In this document: positions 17,159-26,127 of the stretch, one piece after another
Numbering within the stretch: the stretch's first letter is position 1
How the letters are laid out: each line of letters begins with the position of its first letter
Made by a program: the position numbers and the translations under genes
The notes under the pieces: generated by a model
What the model was told of the DNA's origin: nothing
Databases searched by the model: none
The model's input: the letters and a program-made list of their open reading frames with translations, nothing else
NCBI RefSeq assembly: GCF_018917865.1
Contig: NZ_JAHLPM010000004.1
Span: 62,001-126,000, forward strand
Length of the DNA: 64,000 nt
DNA from: Tissierella simiarum
GTDB taxonomy: Bacteria > Bacillota > Clostridia > Tissierellales > Tissierellaceae
Direction: 5' to 3'

Positions 17159-17866
17159 ATGAGATTACAAAAATACATGGCTCTTTGTGGGGTTGCTTCT
17201 AGAAGAAAGTCTGAAGAAATGATTTTAGATGGAAAAGTTAAAGTGAATAATAAGATTGTAAAAGAGCTTGGCACTACAGTAGACCCTGAGAAAGATATTA
17301 TTAAAGTAAAGGACAAAAGAGTAAGATTAGAAAAAAGAAAAGTCTATATTATGTTGAATAAACCTGTTGGATTTGTAACAACCTTAAAGGATGAGAAAAA
17401 TAGAAGAATAGTTACAGATTTAATTGAAGGAATAAAAGAAAGGATTTATCCTGTTGGAAGATTAGATGCAGATACTACTGGATTACTGCTTTTAACTAAT
17501 GATGGAGATTTGGCATATAAATTAACCCATCCTAGTCATGAAATCATTAAAAGATATATTGCTATAGTAGAAGGAATTCCAAATAAATGGGAATTAGAAA
17601 AGTTCAGTAAAGGTCTTATGATTGATGGAAAGACTACTGCTGAAGCATTTATTAGAATAGCAAAGAGATATGAAAATGAATCTGCTTTAGAAATAGGAAT
17701 TCATGAAGGCAGAAATAGACAAGTGAAGAAAATGTGTGAAGCAATAAATCATCCTGTAAAGAAATTGAAGAGAATTGCAATCGGAGATATAGAGCTTGGC
17801 AGCTTGGAATTAGGTATGTGGAGATATCTTACTGAGCAAGAAATTGAATACTTAAAAAAGTTATAG
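17159..17866 (+). CDS. rluB: Ribosomal large subunit pseudouridine synthase B
   Basis: 235 residues. An S4 RNA-binding domain (1-60, starting RLQKYMALCGVASRRKSEE) precedes the RsuA/RluB catalytic domain with GRLDADTTGLLLLTNDG, where Asp103 is the catalytic nucleophile, and a GRNRQVKKMCEAI motif near the end. It isomerises a uridine of 23S rRNA to pseudouridine. GAAAGGAG precedes the ATG. The gene ends in a hairpin terminator overlapping its stop. RluB commonly neighbours scpAB and carboxypeptidase genes in Firmicutes, as here. Confidence 0.92.
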   Translation: MRLQKYMALCGVASRRKSEEMILDGKVKVNNKIVKELGTTVDPEKDIIKVKDKRVRLEKRKVYIMLNKPVGFVTTLKDEKNRRIVTDLIEGIKERIYPVGRLDADTTGLLLLTNDGDLAYKLTHPSHEIIKRYIAIVEGIPNKWELEKFSKGLMIDGKTTAEAFIRIAKRYENESALEIGIHEGRNRQVKKMCEAINHPVKKLKRIAIGDIELGSLELGMWRYLTEQEIEYLKKL

Positions 17867-17896
17867 CATTGCAATTATTGCGATGCTTAATTTTTT
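17865..17896 (+). terminator. Terminator after rluB
   Basis: AGCATTGCAA / TTGCGATGCT stem (one G-T pair) with a TTA loop, then AATTTTTT. Confidence 0.75.
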
Positions 17897-17912
17897 ACAT
17901 AGGAGGGTGTTT

Positions 17913-18326
17913 ATGCTAGTGTTACGAGAAATAAATGAAAGTGAAATATATTTAATAACAGGTCTATTAAAAGATGAAAATATTGTTAACAATATAACAA
18001 ATAATGATATAATATATGTAATGTACGACAATGAGAGGATTATTGGAGCAGCTAAAGCTACTATTGTAAAAGATTATGGAATCTTTGATTACTTATTAAT
18101 AATTAAGGATCAGCGAGGTTCAAATTTAGGAGATGGTCTGCTTAGAGCATTATTAAATAAACTAAATTCCATAGGGATTAAACAAATTTTTTATTCTAGT
18201 GAAAATAATTACTTACTAAAGAAAGGTTTTGAGTACAGTATAGATTCTAATTTAAAATTACAAATTCATATTCCTACTTTTCTTAATAGATCATGTAAAA
18301 GCTGTGGTGACTTAAATGACTTATAA
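17913..18326 (+). CDS. GNAT-family acetyltransferase
   Basis: 137 residues from the ATG at 17913, six to seven bases after AGGAGGGTG. The central QRGSNLGDGLLRALLNKL segment is the acetyl-CoA binding motif A of GNAT enzymes (R/QxxGxG/A). The C-terminus ends RSCKSCGDLNDL, a CxxC that may bind metal. It overlaps the start of the methyltransferase gene by 11 bases, so the two are probably translated together. The acceptor substrate is unknown. Confidence 0.72.
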   Translation: MLVLREINESEIYLITGLLKDENIVNNITNNDIIYVMYDNERIIGAAKATIVKDYGIFDYLLIIKDQRGSNLGDGLLRALLNKLNSIGIKQIFYSSENNYLLKKGFEYSIDSNLKLQIHIPTFLNRSCKSCGDLNDL

Positions 18327-18900
18327 AAATATTATCAATACCATTGAGATAACAAGAGAATTTATTTATATGCATATTAAAGAAGGAAAAGTAGTTTTAG
18401 ACTGTACAGTAGGTAATGGAAATGATACAATACTATTGGCAAAACTTGTTGGAGATAAGGGAAAAGTTTACGGTTTTGATATTCAAAGAAAGGCAATAGA
18501 GATTACGAAACAAAGGCTAATTGATGAAGAGTTACTGGATAGAGTAGTTTTGATAGAAGATGGGCATGAAAATATTGATTCATACATAGAGGAAAAGTTA
18601 GATTTTGTAATATATAACTTGGGTTATCTGCCTAAAGGAGATAAGAATATTAAGACAAAACCTAGTACTACTTTAGTGAGTATAGGAAAGTCATTGGATC
18701 TACTTAAAGAAAATGGTTTACTTCTAATTACTTGTTATGTTGGTCATGAAGGTGGAATGGAAGAAAAAAATTCTGTTGAAGAATTTTTAAGTAAATTAAA
18801 TCAAAAAGAATTTAATGTTTTAAAATATGATTTTATTAATCAGATAAATAATCCGCCAGTTCTTTATGGCGTAGAAAAATCCAAACTTAGGAGGGATTAA
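18316..18900 (+). CDS. mnmM: tRNA methyltransferase MnmM (YtqB family)
   Basis: 194-residue class I SAM-dependent methyltransferase. VLDCTVGNGNDTILLAKLVG (about 27-46) is the SAM-binding motif I, VYGFDIQRKAI is motif II, and YNLGYLPKGDK is the signature of the YtqB/MnmM family, shown in B. subtilis and S. aureus to complete the mnm5s2U modification of tRNA wobble uridine. The substrate here is assigned by family. The gene overlaps the acetyltransferase, and the oadA-like gene follows one base after its stop with a ribosome site inside its 3' end. Confidence 0.85.
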   Translation: MTYKNIINTIEITREFIYMHIKEGKVVLDCTVGNGNDTILLAKLVGDKGKVYGFDIQRKAIEITKQRLIDEELLDRVVLIEDGHENIDSYIEEKLDFVIYNLGYLPKGDKNIKTKPSTTLVSIGKSLDLLKENGLLLITCYVGHEGGMEEKNSVEEFLSKLNQKEFNVLKYDFINQINNPPVLYGVEKSKLRRD

Positions 18901-18901
18901 G

Positions 18902-20299
18902 ATGGCAGGTGTTAAAATTACAGAAACTGTTTTAAGAGATGCCCATCAGTCTTTAATAGCTACAAGAATGAGGACTGAAGATATGTTACCAATTGCTGAA
19001 AAATTGGATAAGGTAGGATTTCATTCCCTTGAGGTGTGGGGAGGAGCCACTTTCGATTCTTGTTTACGTTTTTTAAATGAAGACCCTTGGGAAAGATTGA
19101 GGGTATTAAGAAAAGCATTTAAAAATACTAAATTACAAATGCTCTTAAGAGGTCAAAATTTATTAGGATATAGACATTATCCAGATGATATAGTAGAGGA
19201 ATTTGTAAAAAAATCTATAGAAAATGGAATTGATATAATTAGAGTATTTGATGCTTTAAATGATACTAGAAATATAAAAACTTCTATAGCAGCAACAAAG
19301 AAATATGGTGGTCATGCTCAAGCTGCGATTTCCTATACTACGAGTCCAGTACATAATAATAAATATTATATTAAATTGGCAAAAGAAATGCAAAGTATGG
19401 GGGCAGATTCTATTTGTATTAAGGATATGTCTGGAATTTTATTACCTTATGCTGCAGAAGAGTTGGTGAGAGAATTAAAGAAGGTTATTAATATTCCTAT
19501 TCAAATTCATTCTCACTTTACCAGTGGTATAGCAAATCAAACTTATATGAAGGCTGTAGAAGCTGGGGCAGATATTATAGATACTGCTATATCTCCATTA
19601 GGAATGGGAACTAGTCAGCCGGCAACTGAATCTATGATAGCTTCTTTAGAAGATTCACCTTATTATCCAGAAATAGATATGGAACTGCTTCTAGAAATTT
19701 CTGATTACTTTAAAGGATTAAGAGATAGATACTTAAAAGAAGGCTTATTAAATACGAAAGTACTTAATGTTGATGTTAATACTTTAAAGTATCAGGTTCC
19801 AGGAGGGATGCTTTCTAACTTAGTTTCTCAACTAAGTAGTCAAGGGGCTTTAGATAAATTTGAAGATGTCTTAAAAGAAGTTCCAAAAGTAAGAGAAGAT
19901 TTTGGATATCCTCCTCTTGTAACACCTATGAGCCAAATGGTAGGTACACAAGCTGTATTCAACATAGTATTAGGGGAAAGATATAAGATGGTTCCTAATG
20001 AAGCTAAAAATTATGTAAAAGGTCTTTATGGAAAGCCAACAGTTCCCATTAAAGAAGAAATAAAAGCTAAAATAATAGGAGATGAGCAAGTATTTACTGG
20101 TAGACCTGCTGATCTTATGGAACCTCAATTAAGCCAGTTTAAAGAAGAGATTAAAGAGTATATAGAACAAGACGAAGATGTGTTGACTTATGCATTATTT
20201 CCGCAGGTAGCTTTAAACTTTTTTAAACAAAGACAAGCAGAAAAGTATAAAATAGATAGTGATCTTTTAAATGAAGAATTTAAAACTTATCCAGTGTAA
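18902..20299 (+). CDS. oadA: Oxaloacetate decarboxylase alpha / carboxyltransferase subunit without biotin domain
   Basis: 465 residues. The HMGL-like TIM barrel begins ITETVLRDAHQSLIATRMRT, the standard start of PycB/OadA/5S carboxyltransferases, with the metal ligand Asp in LRDAHQ and the His pair in IQIHSHFTSG. The conserved carboxylase domain continues to about residue 440. The usual C-terminal biotinyl (MKM) domain is missing, so a separate biotin carrier must be supplied. No such gene, nor a membrane beta subunit, is adjacent. It could belong to oxaloacetate decarboxylase, pyruvate carboxylase B or transcarboxylase. Confidence 0.8.
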   Translation: MAGVKITETVLRDAHQSLIATRMRTEDMLPIAEKLDKVGFHSLEVWGGATFDSCLRFLNEDPWERLRVLRKAFKNTKLQMLLRGQNLLGYRHYPDDIVEEFVKKSIENGIDIIRVFDALNDTRNIKTSIAATKKYGGHAQAAISYTTSPVHNNKYYIKLAKEMQSMGADSICIKDMSGILLPYAAEELVRELKKVINIPIQIHSHFTSGIANQTYMKAVEAGADIIDTAISPLGMGTSQPATESMIASLEDSPYYPEIDMELLLEISDYFKGLRDRYLKEGLLNTKVLNVDVNTLKYQVPGGMLSNLVSQLSSQGALDKFEDVLKEVPKVREDFGYPPLVTPMSQMVGTQAVFNIVLGERYKMVPNEAKNYVKGLYGKPTVPIKEEIKAKIIGDEQVFTGRPADLMEPQLSQFKEEIKEYIEQDEDVLTYALFPQVALNFFKQRQAEKYKIDSDLLNEEFKTYPV

Positions 20300-20301
20300 A
20301 A

Positions 20302-20328
20302 AAACAAGCCATTAGGCTTGTTTTTTTA
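20302..20328 (+). terminator. Terminator after the carboxyltransferase gene
   Basis: AAACAAGCC-ATTA-GGCTTGTTTTTTT, a 9-bp stem with T-tract. Confidence 0.85.
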
Positions 20329-20385
20329 TGGATATGAAACAAAACTTGCAAATATAATTTGAATACCAAAAAAATGAAATAAATC

Positions 20386-20414
20386 TTGCAAAATATATTT
20401 TTGTTTGCTATGAT
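20386..20414 (+). promoter_or_regulatory. Sigma-A promoter of the kor operon
   Basis: TTGCAA (20386-20391), 17-base spacer, TATGAT (20409-20414) preceded by TGC (extended -10). A second CTTGCAAA copy lies at 20345-20352, 40 bases upstream. Confidence 0.65.
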
Positions 20415-20426
20415 TGAAGTAGCAAA
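20404..20426 (+). promoter_or_regulatory. Operator-like dyad over the kor promoter
   Basis: TTTGCTA-N9-TAGCAAA is a perfect 7-bp inverted repeat spanning the -10 element and the predicted start site, a typical place for a repressor. The RpiR-type regulator encoded last in this operon is the obvious candidate, which is inference. Confidence 0.5.
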
Positions 20427-20449
20427 TATTTCATAAGGGGGAAATAAAG

Positions 20450-20650
20450 TTGTCAACTAAGACCGAGCAAACTCTTAATGTAGACAAAAAGTGGTGCAAA
20501 GGCTGTGGAATCTGTGTTGCATTTTGTCCCAAAGATGTACTTGAGATAAAGGATGGGAAGGTTAATATTAAAGATTTAGAAGCATGTATTAAGTGTGGGC
20601 AATGTGAGTTAAGATGTCCTGATTATGCTATTTATTTAGGAGGTAAATAA
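20450..20650 (+). CDS. korD: 2-oxoacid:ferredoxin oxidoreductase, delta (ferredoxin) subunit
   Basis: 66 residues starting at TTG after AGGGGGA. Two [4Fe-4S] motifs are complete: CKGCGICVAFCP and CIKCGQCELRCP. This is the ferredoxin-like delta subunit of the 2-oxoacid:ferredoxin oxidoreductase family, passing electrons from the thiamine-pyrophosphate subunit to external ferredoxin. It is the first gene of korDABC-rpiR; korA starts one base after its stop. Confidence 0.92.
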   Translation: MSTKTEQTLNVDKKWCKGCGICVAFCPKDVLEIKDGKVNIKDLEACIKCGQCELRCPDYAIYLGGK

Positions 20651-20651
20651 A

Positions 20652-21788
20652 ATGGCTGAGAAAAAAGTAAAATTAATGCAAGGAAACGAAGCTTGTGTTG
20701 AAGGTGCTATAGCTGCTGGTATGAAATTTTATGCAGGATATCCTATAACTCCTTCTACAGAAATAGCAGAATTATCGGCTGAAAGACTACCACGTATTGG
20801 TGGTAAATTTATTCAGATGGAGGATGAAATTGCAGGAATTAGTGCTATTATTGGTGCATCTTTAGCAGGAACAAAATCCATGACTGCGACTAGTGGACCT
20901 GGGTTTTCTTTAAAACAAGAAAGTATAGGCTATGCTATTATAACTGAAACTCCCTGTGTTATAGTAAATGTTCAAAGAGGGGGGCCGAGTACAGGTTTAC
21001 CTACATCTCCAGCACAAGGAGATATAATGCAAGCTAGGTGGGGAACTCATGGAGATCACTCTATCATTGCACTGTATCCATCAACAGTTAGAGAGGTTTA
21101 TGATACTACAATAAGAGCTTTTAATTTAGCTGAAAAATATAGAACACCTGTTATTTTACTTATGGATGAAGTTGTTGGACATATGAGGGAAAAAATTGAA
21201 TTTAGAGAAGATCAAGAAATTGAAATAGTAAATAGAAGAAAGCCTAATTGTTTACCTGAGGAATATAAACCTTATAAAGTAAAGGAAGGGGATTTGGTTC
21301 CTGAAATGGCTGCCTTTGGAGATGGATATAGATTTCATGTTACTGGATTAGTTCATAGTGAGACTGGATTTCCTACTGGTAATGAAAAAGTTGCGGAAGC
21401 TTTAACTAAAAGACTTTTCAATAAAATAGAAGAAAATGTAGATGATATAGTAGAATATGAGGAATATCTTTTAGATGACGCTGAAATAGCAATAGTAGCT
21501 TATGGTTCCACTGCTCGTTCTGCAAAATCTGCAGTAGAAATATTAAGAGAAGAAGGAATGAAAGTTGGATTGTTCAGACCTATTACTATATGGCCTATGG
21601 CTGAAAAACAATTTTTACAATTATCAAACAAAGTGGATAGAATAGTAGTTGTAGAAATGAATATGGGACAATATTTTTTAGAGGTAGATAGAATATCGGG
21701 TAAAAATTCAAAAGTAGAAAAATATGGGCGTGTTAATGGGGAGCTAATCACTCCAGAAGAAATTGTTTCTTTTATTAAGGAGGGTTAA
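20652..21788 (+). CDS. korA: 2-oxoacid:ferredoxin oxidoreductase, alpha subunit
   Basis: 378 residues. The pyrimidine-binding domain starts KLMQGNEACVEGAIAAGMKF and contains YPITPSTEIAE, TATSGPGFSLKQESIGYA and QRGGPSTGLPTSPAQGDI, all hallmarks of KorA/VorB alpha subunits. The separate gamma subunit gene downstream fits the four-subunit type. The complex oxidatively decarboxylates a 2-oxoacid to an acyl-CoA, reducing ferredoxin. Which 2-oxoacid (2-oxoglutarate or a branched-chain one) cannot be settled by reading. Confidence 0.92.
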   Translation: MAEKKVKLMQGNEACVEGAIAAGMKFYAGYPITPSTEIAELSAERLPRIGGKFIQMEDEIAGISAIIGASLAGTKSMTATSGPGFSLKQESIGYAIITETPCVIVNVQRGGPSTGLPTSPAQGDIMQARWGTHGDHSIIALYPSTVREVYDTTIRAFNLAEKYRTPVILLMDEVVGHMREKIEFREDQEIEIVNRRKPNCLPEEYKPYKVKEGDLVPEMAAFGDGYRFHVTGLVHSETGFPTGNEKVAEALTKRLFNKIEENVDDIVEYEEYLLDDAEIAIVAYGSTARSAKSAVEILREEGMKVGLFRPITIWPMAEKQFLQLSNKVDRIVVVEMNMGQYFLEVDRISGKNSKVEKYGRVNGELITPEEIVSFIKEG

Positions 21789-21790
21789 AA

Positions 21791-22612
21791 TTGCCAAGTC
21801 AATTAGTTAATGAATATTTTAGGACTGAAAACTTACCACATATTTGGTGCCCAGGTTGTGGAAATGGAATCGTTACAAGGGCTATCATTAAGGCTATAGA
21901 TAATTTAAACTTAAATAAAGATGATGTTTGTATTGTATCGGGTATAGGCTGTTCTTCAAGGGCTTCAGGATATTTAGATTTTAATACTTTACATACGACT
22001 CATGGTAGAGCTTTAGCTTTCGCAACGGGAGTAAAGCTAGCAAATCCAAAATTAAATGTAATTGTAATAACTGGTGATGGAGATTGTTCTGCCATTGGTG
22101 GGAATCATCTTATTCATGCTGCTAGAAGAAATATTGATATCACGACAGTAGTATTTAATAATAATATTTATGGTATGACTGGAGGACAGTATTCACCTAC
22201 TACACCAACAGGAGATAAAGGAACCACTGCACCTTATGGAAACATAGATATGAATTTTGACCTTTGTAACTTAGCAAAAGCTGCTGGTTCAACCTATGTA
22301 AGTAGAGGAACAATATTCAATCCAAATATGCTTATTAAACAAGTAGAAGAAGGTATAAAAAACAAAGGATTTTCTTTTATTGAGGCAATCACTACTTGTC
22401 CTACTTACTATGGAAGAAAGAATAAAAAAGGTGAGGCAGTAGATATGATGATTTATTTAAAAGAAAATGCAGTAAATGTAGCTGCTTATGATAAATTAAC
22501 TGACGAACAAAAGGAAGGAAAGTTTGTTATAGGTGAATTGTATAAAGGAAGTAAACCTGAGTATACTGAGGAGTATAATAAAATAATAGAATCTTTTTCA
22601 AAGGAGAGATAA
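21791..22612 (+). CDS. korB: 2-oxoacid:ferredoxin oxidoreductase, beta (TPP) subunit
   Basis: 273 residues from TTG after AAGGAGGG. The N-terminal IWCPGCGNGI holds two cluster cysteines, a further Cys lies in GIGCSSRASGY, and VITGDGDCSAIGGNHLIHAARRN is the thiamine pyrophosphate and Mg binding motif (GDGD...N), with NNNIYGMTGGQYSPTTP following. This is the TPP-binding beta subunit, where decarboxylation occurs. Two bases separate it from korA, and korC follows one base later. Confidence 0.93.
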   Translation: MPSQLVNEYFRTENLPHIWCPGCGNGIVTRAIIKAIDNLNLNKDDVCIVSGIGCSSRASGYLDFNTLHTTHGRALAFATGVKLANPKLNVIVITGDGDCSAIGGNHLIHAARRNIDITTVVFNNNIYGMTGGQYSPTTPTGDKGTTAPYGNIDMNFDLCNLAKAAGSTYVSRGTIFNPNMLIKQVEEGIKNKGFSFIEAITTCPTYYGRKNKKGEAVDMMIYLKENAVNVAAYDKLTDEQKEGKFVIGELYKGSKPEYTEEYNKIIESFSKER

Positions 22613-22613
22613 T

Positions 22614-23177
22614 ATGGAGCGTCAAGAATTAAGGTTAAGTGGTTCTGGAGGTCAAGGCTTAATATTGGCGGGAATCATTTTAGCTGAAGCAGCTTTACAT
22701 GATGGTAAGAATGTAGTTCAGTCTCAGTCCTATGGTCCAGAAGCTAGAGGTGGAGCAAGTAAAGCTGAAGTTATTATAAGTCAAAAGGAAATCAACTATC
22801 CAAAGGTTGAAGATTGTGATATTTTACTTTCTTTAACTCAAGTGGCTTGTAATAAATATATAGATTCATTAAAGTCTGGAGGTATTTTAATTTTAGACAG
22901 TAGTGTAACTATAAAACCTGAAAGAGAAGATATTGTTGTATATACCGTTCCAATACTTGAAACTGCCTCTGAAAGTTTAGGAAAACCGATGGTAGCTAAT
23001 ATTGTAGCTTTAGGAAGTATATTTGAGTTGACTAAAGTGGTTAGTAGAGATTCTTTAGAGAAAGCAGTTTTAGCTAGAGTACCTAGAGGAACAGAAGAGC
23101 TAAATAAACAGGCCTTAGAAGAAGGTTTTAATTTAATAAAAAATCATAAGGAAGTATGCTATGGAGAAGTATGTTGA
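22614..23177 (+). CDS. korC: 2-oxoacid:ferredoxin oxidoreductase, gamma subunit
   Basis: 187 residues. The start LRLSGSGGQGLILAGIILAEA is the conserved gamma-domain glycine-rich motif, followed by QSQSYGPEARGGASKAEVIIS, also diagnostic. This subunit binds CoA in related structures. Its last 17 bases overlap the start of the RpiR gene, so enzyme and regulator are probably translated together. Confidence 0.92.
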   Translation: MERQELRLSGSGGQGLILAGIILAEAALHDGKNVVQSQSYGPEARGGASKAEVIISQKEINYPKVEDCDILLSLTQVACNKYIDSLKSGGILILDSSVTIKPEREDIVVYTVPILETASESLGKPMVANIVALGSIFELTKVVSRDSLEKAVLARVPRGTEELNKQALEEGFNLIKNHKEVCYGEVC

Positions 23178-24033
23178 TTTAATTAAAATTATCCAAAATA
23201 ATTTTAATAAACTTAGTAAAGGGCAAAAATTAATTGCTGAATTCATAATCAATGAATATGATAAAGCTGCATTTATGACGGCAGCTACTTTAGGTCAAAC
23301 TGTTGGTGTTAGTGAGTCAACAGTAGTAAGATTTGCTAATACTCTTGGTTATGATGGTTATAGAGAACTACAGAAAGAACTTCAAGAATTGATTAAAAAT
23401 AAGCTGACTACAGTTCAGAGACTAACTTTAGCTAATGAATTTTCTACAAGAGAAAATGCATTGAAAAAAGTTATGCAAAAGGATACAGACAATATTGAAA
23501 AAACAATAAATGAAATAGATTTTCATACCTTTGAACAAGCCGTTGAATTAATACTAAATGCTGATAGTATATATGTTTTGGGATTGAGAAGCTCATCGTT
23601 TTTAGCAGGATATTTAGGTTTTTACTTAAATTTTTTGCTCGACAATGTTAAAATTGTAACATCAGGTCCAAATGATGTTTTTGAACAATTATTAAAGGCT
23701 GATAAGAATGATATTATAATTGGTATTAGTTATCCTAGATATTCTAAAAGGACTCTTGAAGCATTAGAGTATGGAAAAGGAAAGGGATGTAAAATTATTA
23801 GTATAACAGATAGTTTGATTTCTCCTGCTGCTCAAAATGCGGATGTAACTCTACTTGCAAGTAGTAATATGGTTTCTTTTGTAGACTCTTTAGTTGCACC
23901 AATGAGCTTAATAAATGCTTTTATAGTCGCTATAGGTATGGAAAAAAGAAATGATATAACTAGTTATTTTGAAGATTTAGAAAAGATCTGGAAAAAATAT
24001 AATGTTTATGATGTAAACAGTAAAGATAACTAA
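23161..24033 (+). CDS. MurR/RpiR-family transcriptional regulator
   Basis: 290 residues. The N-terminal helix-turn-helix (about 1-80) includes MTAATLGQTVGVSESTVVRF, and the C-terminal SIS domain (about 115-260) holds VLGLRSSSFLAGYL and the IGISYPRYSKRTLEAL sugar-phosphate-type pocket. The family senses phosphosugars or related anions. Placement as the last gene of korDABC, overlapping korC, plus the dyad at the operon promoter, suggests it controls this operon. The ligand is unknown; an unusual effector for an SIS regulator cannot be excluded. Confidence 0.87.
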   Translation: MEKYVDLIKIIQNNFNKLSKGQKLIAEFIINEYDKAAFMTAATLGQTVGVSESTVVRFANTLGYDGYRELQKELQELIKNKLTTVQRLTLANEFSTRENALKKVMQKDTDNIEKTINEIDFHTFEQAVELILNADSIYVLGLRSSSFLAGYLGFYLNFLLDNVKIVTSGPNDVFEQLLKADKNDIIIGISYPRYSKRTLEALEYGKGKGCKIISITDSLISPAAQNADVTLLASSNMVSFVDSLVAPMSLINAFIVAIGMEKRNDITSYFEDLEKIWKKYNVYDVNSKDN

Positions 24034-24040
24034 ATGTTTT

Positions 24041-24091
24041 ATAAAACTACGCTTAAGGTTTAGAACCTTAAGCGTAGTTTTATAATTTATA
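24041..24091 (+). terminator. Terminator of the kor operon
   Basis: A perfect 20-bp inverted repeat (24041-24060 and 24064-24083) around TAG, followed by AATTTATATTT. Very stable stem, modest T-tract. Confidence 0.75.
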
Positions 24092-24207
24092 TTTAATGCA
24101 AGATTATCATAATTAATGTTATCATAATTGATAAATACTTTTATTTAATTTATTTGATATAATATAATTATATTTAAAATAATACTTACTACTTAAGAGG
24201 TGATAAA

Positions 24208-24822
24208 TTGATTAAACTGTATTTAATTAGACATGGACAATCAGAATGGAACGAGCTTAAAAAAATTCAAGGTCAGAAAAATACTTTATTAACTCAAAAA
24301 GGTAAAAAACAAGCTAGCCTATTAGGAAAAAGATTAATTGATGAAAATATAGATATAATATATTCAAGTGATCTAGTTAGAGCTTTCGAAACTGCCAATA
24401 TTATTGGAGAAGTAATCGATAAAGATGTCATTCCAATTAAAGACTTGAGAGAAATAAATTTTGGTCCTTGGGAAGGCCTTACTACAGGAGAACTGCATAA
24501 ACAATTTAAAGAAGAACATTTAATTTGGATGAAAGAACCACATAATTTAAAAATGCAGGGATTAGAAACTTTAGAAGAATTAAGAGAAAGGGCTATGAAA
24601 TGCATAGAACCTATTCTATTGGAGAATAATGATAAAAATATTGCTATAGTATCGCATAGTGCTACATTAAAAACTTTAATATTGGGGCTATTAGATATGG
24701 ATTTATCTTTTTATAATAAGATTTCTTTAAATAATGTGAGCTTAAGCATTATAGAATGTAGAGATTATAATAGAGTATTAACCTTATTTAATGATACTTG
24801 TCATCTAAAGGAGTTGTATTAA
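24208..24822 (+). CDS. Histidine phosphatase family protein
   Basis: 204 residues from TTG after AAGAGGTGAT. The phosphohistidine motif LIRHGQSEWN lies at residues 5-14, the Arg-rich SSDLVRAFETA and ELREINFGPWEG blocks follow, and the second catalytic His is in IVSHSATLKTL near residue 149. This is the phosphoglycerate-mutase-like superfamily (GpmB/CobC type). Substrates of these members range from small phosphate esters to alpha-ribazole phosphate; no cobalamin genes lie nearby, so none is assigned. Confidence 0.85.
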   Translation: MIKLYLIRHGQSEWNELKKIQGQKNTLLTQKGKKQASLLGKRLIDENIDIIYSSDLVRAFETANIIGEVIDKDVIPIKDLREINFGPWEGLTTGELHKQFKEEHLIWMKEPHNLKMQGLETLEELRERAMKCIEPILLENNDKNIAIVSHSATLKTLILGLLDMDLSFYNKISLNNVSLSIIECRDYNRVLTLFNDTCHLKELY

Positions 24823-24825
24823 TAT

Positions 24826-26046
24826 ATGAAAGAAAGGATTGGGGTTATTGGAGGAGGACCTGCAGGTATTATAGCTGCAGGTATTGCTGGTTCAAAAGAT
24901 AAATCAGTTACTTTAATTGAAAAAAATGAAAGGCTGGGTAAAAAACTTTTTATTACTGGAAAAGGCAGATGTAACATCACTAATGCTTCACCTATAGAAG
25001 ATTTTTTTGATAATGTAATTACTAATAGAAACTTTATGTATAGTAGTTTTTATTCTTTTACGAATAAGGATATTTTAAATTTACTAGAAAAATATGGTTT
25101 AAAGACTAAAGTTGAAAGAGGAAATCGAGTTTTTCCATTAAGTGATAAATCAAGTGACGTTATTAAAGCATTGGAAAAGTTTCTTAGTACACATAATGTA
25201 GATGTAATGCTAAATACAAAGGTTTTAGATATTAATTATGCGAATAATAAATTTATTGTGATTACTAGTGAAAATAAAATGTACTTTGATAAAATCCTTA
25301 TTGCCACTGGAGGAAAATCTTATCCGTCTACTGGTTCTACAGGAGATGGATATAAATTTGCTGAAAAGTTTGGACATGAAATAAAGACTTTGAGGCCTTC
25401 TTTAGTTCCTATAGAAATAAATGAAGAATGGACTAGAATTTTACAAGGGTTATCTTTAAAAAATGTAACCTTGACTGCTTTTGTTAGAGATAGAAAAGTT
25501 CATGAAGAATTTGGTGAAATGGTCTTTACACACTATGGTATTTCTGGACCTATAGTTCTTTCAATGAGTAATCATTTACATCAATATACTAATAAAAAAA
25601 TCAAACTATTTGTTGATCTTAAGCCAGCTCTATCTATAGAAAAGTTGGATGATAGACTATTACGAGATTTTCAGATTTATAATAATAGGCAAATTAAAAA
25701 TGGATTGAATGATTTATTGTTACAAAAACTAATTCCAGTAATTATTAATTTAGCACGTATTGATTCTGAAAAACCTATAAATCAAATTACTAGGGAAGAA
25801 AGAGGTAATTTAGTGAACATAATCAAAGGTTTACCAATGACTTTTAAAAACTTTAGGTCTATAGAAGAGGCAATAATAACATCTGGTGGTATATCTGCCA
25901 AAGAAATAAATCCATCTACTATGGAGTCTAAATTACAGCAAAGATTATTTTTCGCAGGTGAGATAATAGATGTAGATGCTTTAACTGGTGGATACAATTT
26001 ACAAATTGCTTATTCTACTGGATATTTAGCAGGAATGAACATGTAA
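24826..26046 (+). CDS. BaiN/HI0933-family NAD(P)/FAD-dependent oxidoreductase
   Basis: 406 residues. GVIGGGPAGIIAAGIAG is the FAD Rossmann motif, LGKKLFITGKGRCNITN is the HI0933/YhiN family signature, and TGGKSYPSTGSTGDGY plus the C-terminal EIIDVDALTGGYNLQIAYST complete it. Some gut clostridial homologues (BaiN) act in bile acid dehydroxylation, but this family is nearly universal in Firmicutes and most members have no known substrate. The gene follows the phosphatase gene by three bases. Confidence 0.85.
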   Translation: MKERIGVIGGGPAGIIAAGIAGSKDKSVTLIEKNERLGKKLFITGKGRCNITNASPIEDFFDNVITNRNFMYSSFYSFTNKDILNLLEKYGLKTKVERGNRVFPLSDKSSDVIKALEKFLSTHNVDVMLNTKVLDINYANNKFIVITSENKMYFDKILIATGGKSYPSTGSTGDGYKFAEKFGHEIKTLRPSLVPIEINEEWTRILQGLSLKNVTLTAFVRDRKVHEEFGEMVFTHYGISGPIVLSMSNHLHQYTNKKIKLFVDLKPALSIEKLDDRLLRDFQIYNNRQIKNGLNDLLLQKLIPVIINLARIDSEKPINQITREERGNLVNIIKGLPMTFKNFRSIEEAIITSGGISAKEINPSTMESKLQQRLFFAGEIIDVDALTGGYNLQIAYSTGYLAGMNM

Positions 26047-26127
26047 AATTATACCTTATAATAATTTCATTATTTGGTAACAATAAGCATAAATATTTAT
26101 TAAATAGTGAATTATTAGGAGGTAATC

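Noticed and set aside
20340-20400. A riboswitch upstream of korDABC
   Set aside because: The sequence lies before the promoter -10, so it would not be transcribed; only the direct CTTGCAAA repeats and dyad remain.
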